11,661 bases of DNA from Caldilinea sp. (GTDB lineage: Bacteria; Chloroflexota; Anaerolineae; Caldilineales; Caldilineaceae). How positions within the stretch are numbered: the first letter of the stretch is position 1; each line of letters begins with the position of its first letter. The position numbers and the translations under genes were made by a program. Shown here piece after piece: positions 1 through 9,997 of the stretch. Where the stretch lies: NCBI GenBank assembly GCA_026389955.1, contig JAPLGY010000078.1, positions 1 through 11,661 of the forward strand, given 5' to 3'. The notes under the pieces were generated by a model, which did no database searches, was not told the origin of the DNA, and saw only the letters and a list, made by a program, of their open reading frames with translations.

Positions 1-1
1 G

Positions 2-946
2 ACGATCATTCTTGGCGGGTTGCTTTTGGCCAGCCTTCTGATCCGCTTTATTGCGCCAGTTCCTCCGCCACACGTTGCCCTTTCGGGAGAGCCTCTTTTC
101 TCTGCTGGCCCCAAATGGTTTACCAACTCTGTCTTGACTACCGTGATTGTTGACATCATTTTGTTGGTGTTGGCGCTCTCAGTTCGCTTTAGCATCAAAG
201 AAATCCCCAGCGGTTTGCAGAATGTGATGGAGACAGTCATCGAGGCCCTTTATGGGCTGGCTGAAAGTGTTGCCGGAAAAAACGCTCTCAGATTTTTCCC
301 TTGGGTCGCCACGATTTTTCTCTTTGTCATCATCAGCAACTGGAGTGGGCTGATCCCGGGCGTCGGCAGCATTGGCTTCTACCACCCTGTCAAGGAACAG
401 GGGGATGGGCACACCTCGCTGCTGGACAACCAGCTGGCCATGGTTGGGGGCAACATTCTTCTATCTGCGCCTGAGGGTGCCCAGTCGGCACCAGCCTCTG
501 CTGTGAGCGAAAAGGGAAAGTTTATTCCCCTTTTTCGGGCCCCGAGCACTGACCTCAACGTGACCTTTGCGATCGCCTTGGCGACGATGGTGATGGTTCA
601 GATTTGGGGCGTGCGCCATCTGGGCAGCAGCTATTTCAACAAGTTTTTCAACTTCAGGGGCCCCAACGGCTTTATGAAAGGAATCAACGGCTTTGTCAGC
701 ATCCTCGAGCTGATCTCTGAGATTTCCCGTATCATCGCCTTTGGGTTTCGTCTGTTCGGCAACATCTTTGCTGGCGAAATTGTGTTGGCCACGATGGCAT
801 TTTTGATCGCCTTCTTGTTGCCGGTTCCATTTTATGTGTTGGAGGTGTTCGTCGGCTTTGTGCAAGCCCTGGTCTTCATGATGCTGGCTCTGGTCTTTTT
901 CCAGATGGCGACCATCAGCCACGGCAGCCACGACGGACATCATTGA
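2..946 (+). CDS. atpB: F1Fo ATP synthase subunit a (5' end outside window)
   Basis: Subunit a is the membrane stator protein that forms the two proton half-channels beside the c-ring. The reading frame is open to the left edge (codons from base 2, beginning [11 protein letters not shown]), so the true start lies upstream. Several hydrophobic segments are visible (about bases 2-55, 135-185, 295-365, 550-620, 700-900). The family signature is [13 protein letters not shown]; its arginine codon at 749-751 corresponds to the essential channel arginine (E. coli aR210). A polar loop at about 370-545 separates the early helices. The protein ends HGSHDGHH with TGA at 944-946. It is followed by atpE after 61 bases, in the usual operon order. 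Identification is firm; only the N-terminus is missing because of the window edge. Confidence 0.96.
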   Translation, partial: TIILGGLLLASLLIRFIAPVPPPHVALSGEPLFSAGPKWFTNSVLTTVIVDIILLVLALSVRFSIKEIPSGLQNVMETVIEALYGLAESVAGKNALRFFPWVATIFLFVIISNWSGLIPGVGSIGFYHPVKEQGDGHTSLLDNQLAMVGGNILLSAPEGAQSAPASAVSEKGKFIPLFRAPSTDLNVTFAIALATMVMVQIWGVRHLGSSYFNKFFNFRGPNGFMKGINGFVSILELISEISRIIAFGFRLFGNIFAGEIVLATMAFLIAFLLPVPFYVLEVFVGFVQALVFMMLALVFFQMATISHGSHDGHH

Positions 947-949
947 TAG

Positions 950-968
950 ATTCAAACGACTTTTGAAT
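950..968 (+). promoter_or_regulatory. Small hairpin in the atpB-atpE spacer
   Basis: ATTCAAA (950-956) and TTTGAAT (962-968) form a perfect 7-bp stem with a 5-base loop. It sits between the atpB stop and the atpE ribosome binding site. In E. coli the atpB-atpE spacer is known to set the high translation of subunit c. A similar role here is inference; an AT-rich 7-bp stem could also arise by chance. Confidence 0.4.
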
Positions 969-993
969 TTGATCGGGTCATCTCATTCACCAA

Positions 994-999
994 AAGGAG
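994..999 (+). promoter_or_regulatory. Strong ribosome binding site of atpE
   Basis: AAGGAG lies 8 bases before the atpE ATG, and the bases between are A-rich (ATTAAAAA). This is among the best initiation regions in the window. It fits the need for many c subunits per complex. Confidence 0.8.
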
Positions 1000-1004
1000 A
1001 TTAA

Positions 1005-1844
<840 letters not shown>

Positions 1845-1848
<4 letters not shown>

Positions 1849-2375
1849 GCAGCAAACAAGAGCGTGTAAACCGCTATGCCCAGGCCCTCTGGCTGGCCCA
1901 ACTGGAACGCTGTCAACAGGCCTTCGGCCAGGCGTCAAAGGCCCTTGCCGACGCCGAGCTGGCCGCCCTTCTGGTGGATGGCAACAAGAGCGGTGCCGAC
2001 AAAGCCGCCGCTCTTGCTGCCACGTTGCCCGCCGATTTCCCCGCAGAAGTTGCCAATTTGATCAAGGTGATGGTTGATGCGGGCGACAGCACTCTGGTCG
2101 CCGATGTGGCTGGCCGGATGGCCCAGATCGCGTCTGGTCGCAGCGAGTCGGTGAAAGCAGAGATCACCAGCGCCATCGAGCTGAGCGACAGCGAGATGGA
2201 CGAGCTGCGCAAGCGGCTCACCGCCGAATATGGGGCTGGGTTGACCATCAGCTTTGCCGTGGACCCGTCGCTGATGGGGGGGCTGCGGGTGCGGGTCGGA
2301 GACCGGTTGATCGACAATTCGGTGGCAACACGGCTCGCGACATTGCGAGAGTCGATCGCCTCCGTCATCCGCTAA
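1845..2375 (+). CDS. atpH: F1Fo ATP synthase subunit delta (OSCP)
   Basis: Delta caps the alpha3beta3 head and ties it to the b stalk. The 176-residue length is normal. The N-terminal helical domain (about 1-105) begins [16 protein letters not shown]. The C-terminal part has the family pattern [13 protein letters not shown], then [30 protein letters not shown] and [10 protein letters not shown], matching the usual VDPSLIGG/IDGSV segment. The ATG shares the ATGA overlap with the atpF stop, so translation is probably coupled; no strong Shine-Dalgarno is seen. A 136-base spacer follows before atpA. Confidence 0.95.
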
Positions 2376-2391
2376 ACGCTCGTCGGCTGGG

Positions 2392-2409
2392 ACACGGGAT
2401 GCCCCGTGT
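2392..2409 (+). promoter_or_regulatory. GC-rich hairpin in the atpH-atpA spacer
   Basis: ACACGGG (2392-2398) pairs perfectly with CCCGTGT (2403-2409) over a 4-base loop, 17 bases after the atpH stop. There is no T-run after it, so it is not a classical terminator. It could be an mRNA-processing or stability element between the two genes; the role is inferred. Confidence 0.45.
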
Positions 2410-2414
2410 GCAGC

Positions 2415-2442
2415 AGCTCGGTTGCTACAGCTCGGCTGCTAC
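2415..2442 (+). repeat. Tandem 14-bp repeat before atpA
   Basis: Two adjacent copies of AGCTCGGYTGCTAC (2415-2428 and 2429-2442) differ at one base. AGCAGC (2412-2417) can also pair with GCTGCT (2435-2440). The repeat lies in the spacer ahead of the atpA ribosome binding site. It could be a slippage duplication or a small structural element. Confidence 0.6.
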
Positions 2443-2494
2443 ACCCAAACCTTTTGCTGGCCAGCTTGCAACCGTGCGGCAAGCAGCACGTTAT

Positions 2495-2500
2495 AGGAGG
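2495..2500 (+). promoter_or_regulatory. Ribosome binding site of atpA
   Basis: AGGAGG lies 11 bases before the atpA ATG at 2512, a slightly long but workable spacing. It fixes the start of the alpha subunit. Confidence 0.75.
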
Positions 2501-2511
2501 AAATAAGTCCA

Positions 2512-4029
<1,518 letters not shown>

Positions 4030-4655
4030 CAGACCCGCCCCTATGCGGAGCAGGCACACGAAGTGCTGAGCTATGTTGCGCGTCTGACCAGCACTGAGAG
4101 CGAACTCAACCCGCTCATCACCCAGCGACCGGTGAAACGGTCGGAAATTCTGTTGGTGACTGCCGACCGTGGACTGGCAGGCGGTTTCAACGCCAATGTG
4201 CTGCGCCGTGTTGCGCAGCTGATGCGGGCAAAACGCCAGGCTGGGGCTGAGGTGACAGTGGTTGCGGTCGGCAAAAAAGGACGAGAATGGCTGCTGCGCT
4301 ACGACCCGGTCGTGCGGGCCGAATTCACCGGGATGCCAGACAACCCGACCATCTACGACATCGGCCCGATCGCACGCATCTTGATCGACGACTATCTTTC
4401 CGGGTATGCCGACGAAGTGTTGATGGTCTACACCGACTATGTCAACACGATTCAACAGGTGCCGGTCGTTCACAAGCTGCTGCCGGTCGTGCCTTCCGAG
4501 CCTTCGGCGACGATGGCCCCAGAATACATCTTCGAGCCCTCGCCCGACGCCGTGCTCAGCCGAGTCTTGTATGGGTTTACCGAAGTGCAGATTTTGCAGG
4601 CACTCGACCGCAGGGCACTGACTCCGCTGCGACACAGATGCTGAAAAGTGCATGA
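4030..4655 (+). pseudogene. atpG: F1Fo ATP synthase subunit gamma, both ends damaged
   Basis: Gamma is the central rotor shaft. Recognisable gamma sequence starts directly after the alpha stop, in frame, with [19 protein letters not shown]; in E. coli gamma, RPYAE lies near residue 45, so about 43 N-terminal residues and any start region are absent. The globular domain is intact: [16 protein letters not shown], then TVVAVGKKG, then [26 protein letters not shown] and EVQILQAL (to about 4605). After that the frame reads [12 protein letters not shown] and stops at 4642-4644, instead of the roughly 55-residue C-terminal helix. The +2 frame (codons from 4620) reads [11 protein letters not shown] to TGA 4653-4655 and could be the original C-terminus. 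The longest readable start is GTG 4063 (193 codons), with weak GGAG/CAGG upstream. Both missing parts are the two shaft helices, so the product could not act as a normal rotor. Confidence 0.85.
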
Positions 4656-6080
<1,425 letters not shown>

Positions 6081-6091
6081 GGAGCAGTTCT

Positions 6092-6541
6092 ATGCCAATC
6101 AAAGTCGACATCGTCTCCCCTGACAAAAGACTTTACAGCGGCGAGGTCGAAATGGTCACGCTGCCGGGCAGCAACGGACAGATGAGCATTTTGCATGGAC
6201 ATGCCCCGCTGTTGTCGACGCTCGACACTGGTGAAATCGTGCTGCACCGCCGTGAAGGCAAGGACTATCTCGCAGTGAGTGGGGGCTTGGTGGAGGTGCG
6301 GCCCGACAAAGTGACGGTGCTGGCCGATGTTGCAGAAGCTGGCGAAGAGATCGACGAGTCACGCGCCCATGCCGCACTGGAACGGGCAAAGCAGCTGCTG
6401 GCAGAAAACCCGCCGCCGCACAAATTGCCAGAGATCCTGGCTTCGCTGCGCCGCAGCTCGTTGCGTCTCAAAGTTGCACGCCACCATCAAGGGCGGCGCT
6501 CGTCCGGCGGGCTGAACTCCCAGGAAGGGCGCGATCGATAA
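6092..6541 (+). CDS. atpC: F1Fo ATP synthase subunit epsilon
   Basis: Epsilon sits at the foot of gamma, couples F1 to the c-ring and can restrain ATP hydrolysis. The N-terminal beta-sandwich (about 1-85) shows [38 protein letters not shown] and [22 protein letters not shown] helical hairpin follows (about 88-135) with [14 protein letters not shown] and [12 protein letters not shown]. The last 20 or so residues are a basic, low-complexity tail (149 residues in all). The start is set by AAGGAG (6079-6084), 7 bases upstream and overlapping the atpD stop codon, so the gene is closely coupled to atpD. It is the last gene of the operon, and a terminator follows. Confidence 0.95.
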   Translation: MPIKVDIVSPDKRLYSGEVEMVTLPGSNGQMSILHGHAPLLSTLDTGEIVLHRREGKDYLAVSGGLVEVRPDKVTVLADVAEAGEEIDESRAHAALERAKQLLAENPPPHKLPEILASLRRSSLRLKVARHHQGRRSSGGLNSQEGRDR

Positions 6542-6566
6542 ACTGGCGTCAAATCTTAAGGTGCGG

Positions 6567-6605
6567 GCGGGTTCCAGAGGTTTATCAGCTGGAACCCGCT
6601 TTTTG
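6567..6605 (+). terminator. Intrinsic terminator of the atp operon
   Basis: GCGGGTTCCAG (6567-6577) and CTGGAACCCGC (6589-6599) form a perfect 11-bp stem with an 11-base loop, followed at once by TTTTTG. It lies 25 bases after the atpC stop and closes the operon. Confidence 0.93.
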
Positions 6606-6690
6606 TTGGGCCGGTGGCCATCCGCCTGGGTGTACAACCGACGGCCTGCCCGAATGTCAAAATCGAAATATGCCCCGAGAACCTGGCAGT

Positions 6691-6719
6691 TCGACAGAAC
6701 CCCCGAAAATGCATATAAT
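6691..6719 (+). promoter_or_regulatory. Sigma-70-type promoter of mreB
   Basis: TCGACA (-35, 6691-6696; five of six match TTGACA), a 17-base spacer, then TATAAT (-10, 6714-6719, perfect). The expected transcription start is near 6726, about 75 bases before the mreB ATG. It lies just downstream of the atp terminator, so mreB is its own unit. Confidence 0.85.
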
Positions 6720-6736
6720 AGAGCTGAGGTAATTTT

Positions 6737-6802
6737 ATGTCGTTCCAACATCGGGAACGACAGGAATCCGGTCTGGTTGTGCGTGCAGGTCAAGTGAACT
6801 GA
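6737..6802 (+). CDS. 21-codon leader ORF overlapping the mreB start
   Basis: ATG 6737 opens a 21-codon frame that begins MSFQHRERQ and ends VRAGQVN. Its TGA (6800-6802) shares a base with the mreB ATG (TGATG). GAGGT at 6726-6730 stands 6 bases before the ATG as a possible ribosome binding site, at the predicted 5' end of the transcript. mreB itself has only a weak AGGT further upstream, so termination-reinitiation at TGATG is a plausible way to translate it. The peptide is basic in the middle and matches no family I recognise. A 9-bp hairpin covers the start. Its small size means chance cannot be excluded; conservation of the frame would decide. Confidence 0.45.
   Translation: MSFQHRERQESGLVVRAGQVN
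6738..6762 (+). promoter_or_regulatory. Hairpin in the mreB leader
   Basis: TGTCGTTCC (6738-6746) and GGAACGACA (6754-6762) form a perfect 9-bp stem with a 7-base loop. It starts about 12 bases after the predicted transcription start and covers the first codons of the leader ORF. As RNA it could hinder leader translation; as DNA the inverted repeat could be an operator just downstream of the promoter. No U-run follows, so it is not a terminator. Confidence 0.55.
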
Positions 6803-7827
6803 TGTTTGGAAAGCATATCGGCATCGATCTGGGGACCGTCAATGTCCTGGTACATGTCAAGGGGCGGGGCATTGTGTTGAACGAGCCGTCCGTGGTTGCA
6901 ATTCGGCTGCGAGACAACACCATGGTGGCTGTCGGGCACGAAGCGTACGACATGCTCGGACGGACTCCAGAGAGCATCGAGGTGGCTCGCCCGATCCGGG
7001 ACGGCGTGATCGCCGATTTTGTGGTCACCGAAGCGATGCTGCGCTATCTGATCCAGACAGTGGCTGGAGACCCCAATCCGCTTCTGCGTCCTCTTTTTCG
7101 TCCCAAGGTGATGATCAGCACCCCGCGTGGGGTCACCAGCGTCGAAGAACGGGCCGTGCACGACGCTGCCATGCAGGCCGGAGCCGGAGCTGCCTATTTG
7201 ATCCCAGAACCGCTGGCCGCAGCCTATGGGGCGGGCCTGCCGATCGGAACGCCGACCGGCAACATGGTGGTGGACATGGGGGGGGGCACCACCGAGGCTG
7301 CGGTGGCCTCGATGTACGACATTGTGGTTTGGAGCAGCGTGCGAATCGGGGGCAACCGTTTCGACGAGGCCATTGTCAACTATGTACGCAAGAAGTACAA
7401 CCTGCTGATCGGCGAACAGACCGCCGAAGAGATCAAAATTGCGATCGGCAGCGCGCTGCCGCTGGAAGATGACCGCCTGACCGAGGTGCGGGGCCGCGAC
7501 CAGGTGACAGGCCTCCCCAAGATCATCCAGATCAGCAGTGGGGAGGTGACCGAGGCATTGCAGGAGCCCCTGCGTGCAGTGGTCAGCACGGTGCGTGCCA
7601 CGCTGGAGAAGACCCCACCTGAGCTGGCTGCCGACATCATCGACCGGGGTATGGTGCTGACAGGGGGCAGCTCGCAGCTGCGCAACATTGCCCAGCTGCT
7701 GACCCAGGAGACAGGGGTGCCCGCCTATGTGGCCGAAAACCCGATCGCCTGTGTGGCGTTGGGGGCAGGGCGTGCGCTGGAAAACTATGAGATCATGCGC
7801 CGCAGCCTGCCGATTGTACCCGACTGA
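6802..7827 (+). CDS. mreB: Rod-shape determining protein MreB (actin-like)
   Basis: MreB is a bacterial actin that polymerises under the membrane with ATP and guides side-wall peptidoglycan synthesis. The 341-residue length is normal. Phosphate-1 motif: [10 protein letters not shown] (6-15). Phosphate-2: [13 protein letters not shown] (156-168), encoded over a run of nine Gs (7278-7286) with the frame intact. Adenosine motif: [11 protein letters not shown] (286-296). Other family blocks are [40 protein letters not shown] and GGNRFDEAI. The start [11 protein letters not shown] is typical. mreC and mreD do not follow; the next gene is ridA with its own promoter. It has a promoter at 6691-6719 and a possible coupled leader ORF. 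Confidence 0.97.
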   Translation: MFGKHIGIDLGTVNVLVHVKGRGIVLNEPSVVAIRLRDNTMVAVGHEAYDMLGRTPESIEVARPIRDGVIADFVVTEAMLRYLIQTVAGDPNPLLRPLFRPKVMISTPRGVTSVEERAVHDAAMQAGAGAAYLIPEPLAAAYGAGLPIGTPTGNMVVDMGGGTTEAAVASMYDIVVWSSVRIGGNRFDEAIVNYVRKKYNLLIGEQTAEEIKIAIGSALPLEDDRLTEVRGRDQVTGLPKIIQISSGEVTEALQEPLRAVVSTVRATLEKTPPELAADIIDRGMVLTGGSSQLRNIAQLLTQETGVPAYVAENPIACVALGAGRALENYEIMRRSLPIVPD

Positions 7828-7835
7828 AGAGGGCG

Positions 7836-7858
7836 GGCTGCAGCCGTTTATTTTGTTT
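7836..7858 (+). terminator. Possible weak terminator after mreB
   Basis: The palindrome GGCTGCAGCC (7836-7845) is followed by a T-rich run (TTTATTTTGTTT, 7847-7858), a few bases after the mreB stop. The stem is only 3 bp with a 4-base loop, or longer if GGCTGC (7836-7841) pairs with GCAGCC (7802-7807). The T-rich tract is the best support. Confidence 0.3.
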
Positions 7859-7873
7859 GGCATGGCAGCGGGT

Positions 7874-7902
7874 TTGACGAATCGTGTAAAAGAGAATACA
7901 AT
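7874..7902 (+). promoter_or_regulatory. Sigma-70-type promoter of ridA and the S1 gene
   Basis: TTGACG (-35, 7874-7879), a 17-base spacer, then TACAAT (-10, 7897-7902). The start would be near 7909, leaving a leader of about 135 bases before ridA. The leader is clearly richer in A and T than the flanking genes. Apart from a short frame that ends over the ridA ATG, I see nothing recognisable in it. Confidence 0.75.
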
Positions 7903-8043
7903 TTTAGACATATCTCCACAGAAAGTTGGTAACGCGAGTTTGACTGTAAAAAGCAAAAAGTTTGTGATTCCGGCTGCGGCTTTGGAATTGTTGTCCTCTA
8001 ATACCACAACAGCGCACATCCTGAACAACCAACCAAGAAAACC

Positions 8044-8445
8044 ATGATGAGCAAACGCACAGTTGTCAGCACAACCGACGCGCCTGCCGCGCTGGGCCCT
8101 TATTCACAGGCAATCCGGGCAGGTCAGTTCTTGTTTATGTCTGGCCAGCTGGGGTTAGACCCGGCGACCGGTCAGTTGGCAGAAGGTGTTGAAGCACAGA
8201 CCCGCCAGGTGCTGGCCAATTTGCAGGCAGTCTTGGCTGCTGCAGGTGCTGGAGTCGCACAGGTTGTCAAAGCGACCATCTTTCTGGCGGATATGGCCGA
8301 TTTTGCCCTGGTCAACCGGCTGTACGGGGAGGTTTTCACCCACGAACCGCCGGCGCGCAGCACAGTCCAGGTGGCCGCCTTGCCCAGAAATGGGCGGGTG
8401 GAGATCGAGTTGATCGTATTGTTGGATGAATCACCACTCGGGTGA
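8044..8445 (+). CDS. ridA: RidA family reactive enamine/imine deaminase
   Basis: RidA (YjgF/YER057c/UK114 family) hydrolyses 2-aminoacrylate and related enamines or imines formed by PLP enzymes, protecting them from damage; it acts as a cytoplasmic trimer. The 133-residue length fits. Family marks: LGPYSQAI (17-24), FMSGQLGLDPATGQL, VKATIFLADMADFALVN, and PPARSTVQVAALP, whose Arg105 is the substrate-binding arginine. Glu120 in GRVEIELIVL is the usual active-site acid. There are two adjacent start candidates, ATG 8044 and ATG 8047, and no clear Shine-Dalgarno (upstream is AAGAAAACC). A short upstream frame ends with TGA overlapping the first ATG. The S1 gene follows after 36 bases and is probably in the same transcript. 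Confidence 0.94.
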   Translation: MMSKRTVVSTTDAPAALGPYSQAIRAGQFLFMSGQLGLDPATGQLAEGVEAQTRQVLANLQAVLAAAGAGVAQVVKATIFLADMADFALVNRLYGEVFTHEPPARSTVQVAALPRNGRVEIELIVLLDESPLG

Positions 8446-8464
8446 TGGAATTATATTTGTTCGC

Positions 8465-8470
8465 GGAGGA
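8465..8470 (+). promoter_or_regulatory. Ribosome binding site deciding the start of the S1 gene
   Basis: GGAGGA is 11 bases before ATG 8482. The in-frame TTG at 8473 lies only 2 bases after it, too close to be used, so ATG 8482 is preferred. Confidence 0.7.
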
Positions 8471-8481
8471 TTTTGGGCTGT

Positions 8482-9699
8482 ATGAGTGAAGTTCGAAGCA
8501 TGGCGGGTGCTGCACAGAGCTGGCTGGCTGGAGGGATCGATTATCAAAATCACCCGATGGCGGCCTTGCTGGATGAGATCGATCGTTCTCTGCAAGAGCC
8601 GATCTCTGGAGAGATCCGCACCGGGATCGTGGTCGACAAGCGATCGAACGAGATTCTGGTGGACATCGGCTTTAAGTCGGAAGGGGTTGTCTCTGGGCGT
8701 GAGTATGAGCGGATCGGTGAGTCGTTGGAGACCTTGGCGGTAGGGGACTCGGTGCCGGTGTTCATCCTTCGCGAAGATCGAGACGGCAATGTGCAGTTGA
8801 GTATCAGCCGTGCACTGGCTGAGAAGGACTGGGAACGGGCCGAGGGGCTGATGCAGAGCCAGGAGATCTTCGAGTGTCCGGTGGATTCTTTCAACCGGGG
8901 AGGGGTGATCGTGCGCCTTGGGCAGGTACGAGGCTTTGTGCCTGCCAGCCAGTTGACCAGCGCGCCGGTCGTCAACAGCGAGGAGGATGCCGACGCTCGC
9001 TATGCGCCGTTGATGGGAGATCTGCTCAAGCTGAAGGTGATCGACATCGACCGCAAACGCAACCGTTTGATCCTTTCGGAACGGCTGGCAATGCGGGATT
9101 GGCGCCGCCAGCAGAAGGACCAGCTGTTGGAGACGTTGCGCGAAGGGCTGGTGATGGAAGGGCTGATCAGCAGCATCGCCGATTTCGGCGCTTTCGTGGA
9201 CCTGGGCGGTGCAGACGGCCTGATCCATCTGAGCGAATTGAGCTGGAATCGGGTCACCCACCCCAGCGAAGTGGTGAAGGTCGGTGAAAAGGTCAAGGTG
9301 CAAATTTTGAGCGTCGACGCTGACCGGCGTCGCATCGGATTGAGCCTGCGCCGGTTGATTCCTCAACCTTGGGAAATTATTGACAACACCTACCAGGTCG
9401 GCCAGATCGTCCAGGGGCGGATCACCAAGCTGGTGAACTTTGGGGCCTTTGCCCGCCTGGTCGATACTGGGATCGAAGGGTTGATCCACATCAGCGAACT
9501 GGCCGAGCGCCGTGTCGCTCACCCCAAAGAAGCGGTCGGCGAAGGGGATGTCTACCCGCTGCGGATCATCCGCATCGAGAGCGACAAACGCCGGCTCGGG
9601 TTGAGCCTCAAACAGGCCCTGCCCGAACCAGAAGTAGACTGGCAGATTGCCCCGAGTGGTGAGTCCAGCCAGGCTGTGAGTCCAACGGTCGCAGCCTGA
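8482..9699 (+). CDS. rpsA: Four-domain S1 RNA-binding protein (ribosomal protein S1 type)
   Basis: This 405-residue protein is made almost entirely of S1 (OB-fold) RNA-binding repeats, at about residues 43-115, 128-200, 221-292 and 306-378. Repeats 3 and 4 are canonical: [17 protein letters not shown]...[10 protein letters not shown] and [15 protein letters not shown]...[10 protein letters not shown], each ending in a [18 protein letters not shown] strand. Repeats 1 and 2 are more divergent, as in ribosomal S1, where the first two repeats bind the ribosome. E. coli S1 has six repeats; four-repeat forms are common outside the Proteobacteria. Proteins of this type help mRNA bind the 30S subunit, but a smaller S1-like regulatory role cannot be excluded. 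Co-transcription with ridA is inferred from the 36-base gap; a strong hairpin follows the stop. Confidence 0.9.
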   Translation: MSEVRSMAGAAQSWLAGGIDYQNHPMAALLDEIDRSLQEPISGEIRTGIVVDKRSNEILVDIGFKSEGVVSGREYERIGESLETLAVGDSVPVFILREDRDGNVQLSISRALAEKDWERAEGLMQSQEIFECPVDSFNRGGVIVRLGQVRGFVPASQLTSAPVVNSEEDADARYAPLMGDLLKLKVIDIDRKRNRLILSERLAMRDWRRQQKDQLLETLREGLVMEGLISSIADFGAFVDLGGADGLIHLSELSWNRVTHPSEVVKVGEKVKVQILSVDADRRRIGLSLRRLIPQPWEIIDNTYQVGQIVQGRITKLVNFGAFARLVDTGIEGLIHISELAERRVAHPKEAVGEGDVYPLRIIRIESDKRRLGLSLKQALPEPEVDWQIAPSGESSQAVSPTVAA

Positions 9700-9738
9700 C
9701 CCAGGCAGCTGCCGGCTGCAGAAAGTTGACTCCAAAAC

Positions 9739-9769
9739 CAGAAGGCGCGGGCAACCCGCGCCTTCTGTT
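9739..9769 (+). terminator. Terminator hairpin after the S1 gene
   Basis: CAGAAGGCGCGGG (9739-9751) and CCCGCGCCTTCTG (9755-9767) form a perfect 13-bp GC-rich stem with a CAA loop, about 40 bases after the stop. The T-run after it is very short (TTG), so U-tract support is poor on this strand; on the opposite strand the hairpin is followed by GGTTTTGG. Its position between transcription units favours termination. Confidence 0.7.
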
Positions 9770-9818
9770 GCGTCAACCTGCGTTGTCTCTACCCCGCAAA
9801 AATCGTCGAGAGAGTTGC

Positions 9819-9847
9819 TTGCCAAGATCCAAACTGCTCATTACAAT
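9819..9847 (+). promoter_or_regulatory. Candidate sigma-70 promoter upstream of clpC
   Basis: TTGCCA (9819-9824), a 17-base spacer and TACAAT (9842-9847). This gives a leader of about 145 bases. Neither a clear CtsR direct repeat (GGTCAAA type) nor a CIRCE inverted repeat is visible nearby, so stress control by those repressors is not supported by sequence. Confidence 0.6.
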
Positions 9848-9944
9848 GATACCATCATGCACTCGACAGGTGCCCGTTTTGTCCGGTGAGGGCAAGCAGG
9901 GGCATGAAGGGGAACAGCACTTACTGCCGAACCTTGCCTAGCTC

Positions 9945-9953
9945 TGCTATGCT
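9945..9953 (+). promoter_or_regulatory. Candidate extended -10 promoter close to clpC
   Basis: TGCTATGCT reads as an extended -10 element (TGn plus TATGCT), about 45 bases before the clpC ATG. No good -35 stands 17 bases upstream. It may be a second, nearer start site. Confidence 0.35.
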
Positions 9954-9997
9954 ACTCAAAGTGACTGGCCGTATTCGTTGTACGAGGAAAGAACGCT

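Noticed and set aside
6561..6797. A 78-codon plus-strand frame between atpC and mreB.
   Set aside because: It starts inside the atp terminator and runs through the mreB promoter; no ribosome binding site or family match.
7278..7286. Run of nine Gs in mreB, a possible phase-variation tract.
   Set aside because: It encodes the invariant glycines of the phosphate-2 motif, and the frame is intact on both sides.
6790..8028. Minus-strand open frame of 412 codons opposite mreB.
   Set aside because: Antisense shadow of mreB with no recognisable domain and no promoter or ribosome site of its own.
8430..8446. Hairpin ATCACC/GGTGAT at the ridA stop as a terminator.
   Set aside because: Only 6 bp, with no T-run directly after it, and the S1 gene follows closely with its own ribosome site; read-through is more likely.
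8431..9825. Minus-strand open frame of 464 codons opposite the S1 gene.
   Set aside because: Antisense shadow; it runs through the terminator hairpin, and its residues match no known protein pattern.
9726..9941. A 71-codon plus-strand frame between the S1 gene and clpC.
   Set aside because: It crosses the 13-bp terminator hairpin and a predicted promoter, has no ribosome binding site, and looks like noncoding sequence.
9850..9997. CIRCE or CtsR operators ahead of clpC.
   Set aside because: GCACTC occurs once (near 9859) but its inverted partner is missing, and no GGTCAAA direct repeat is present.
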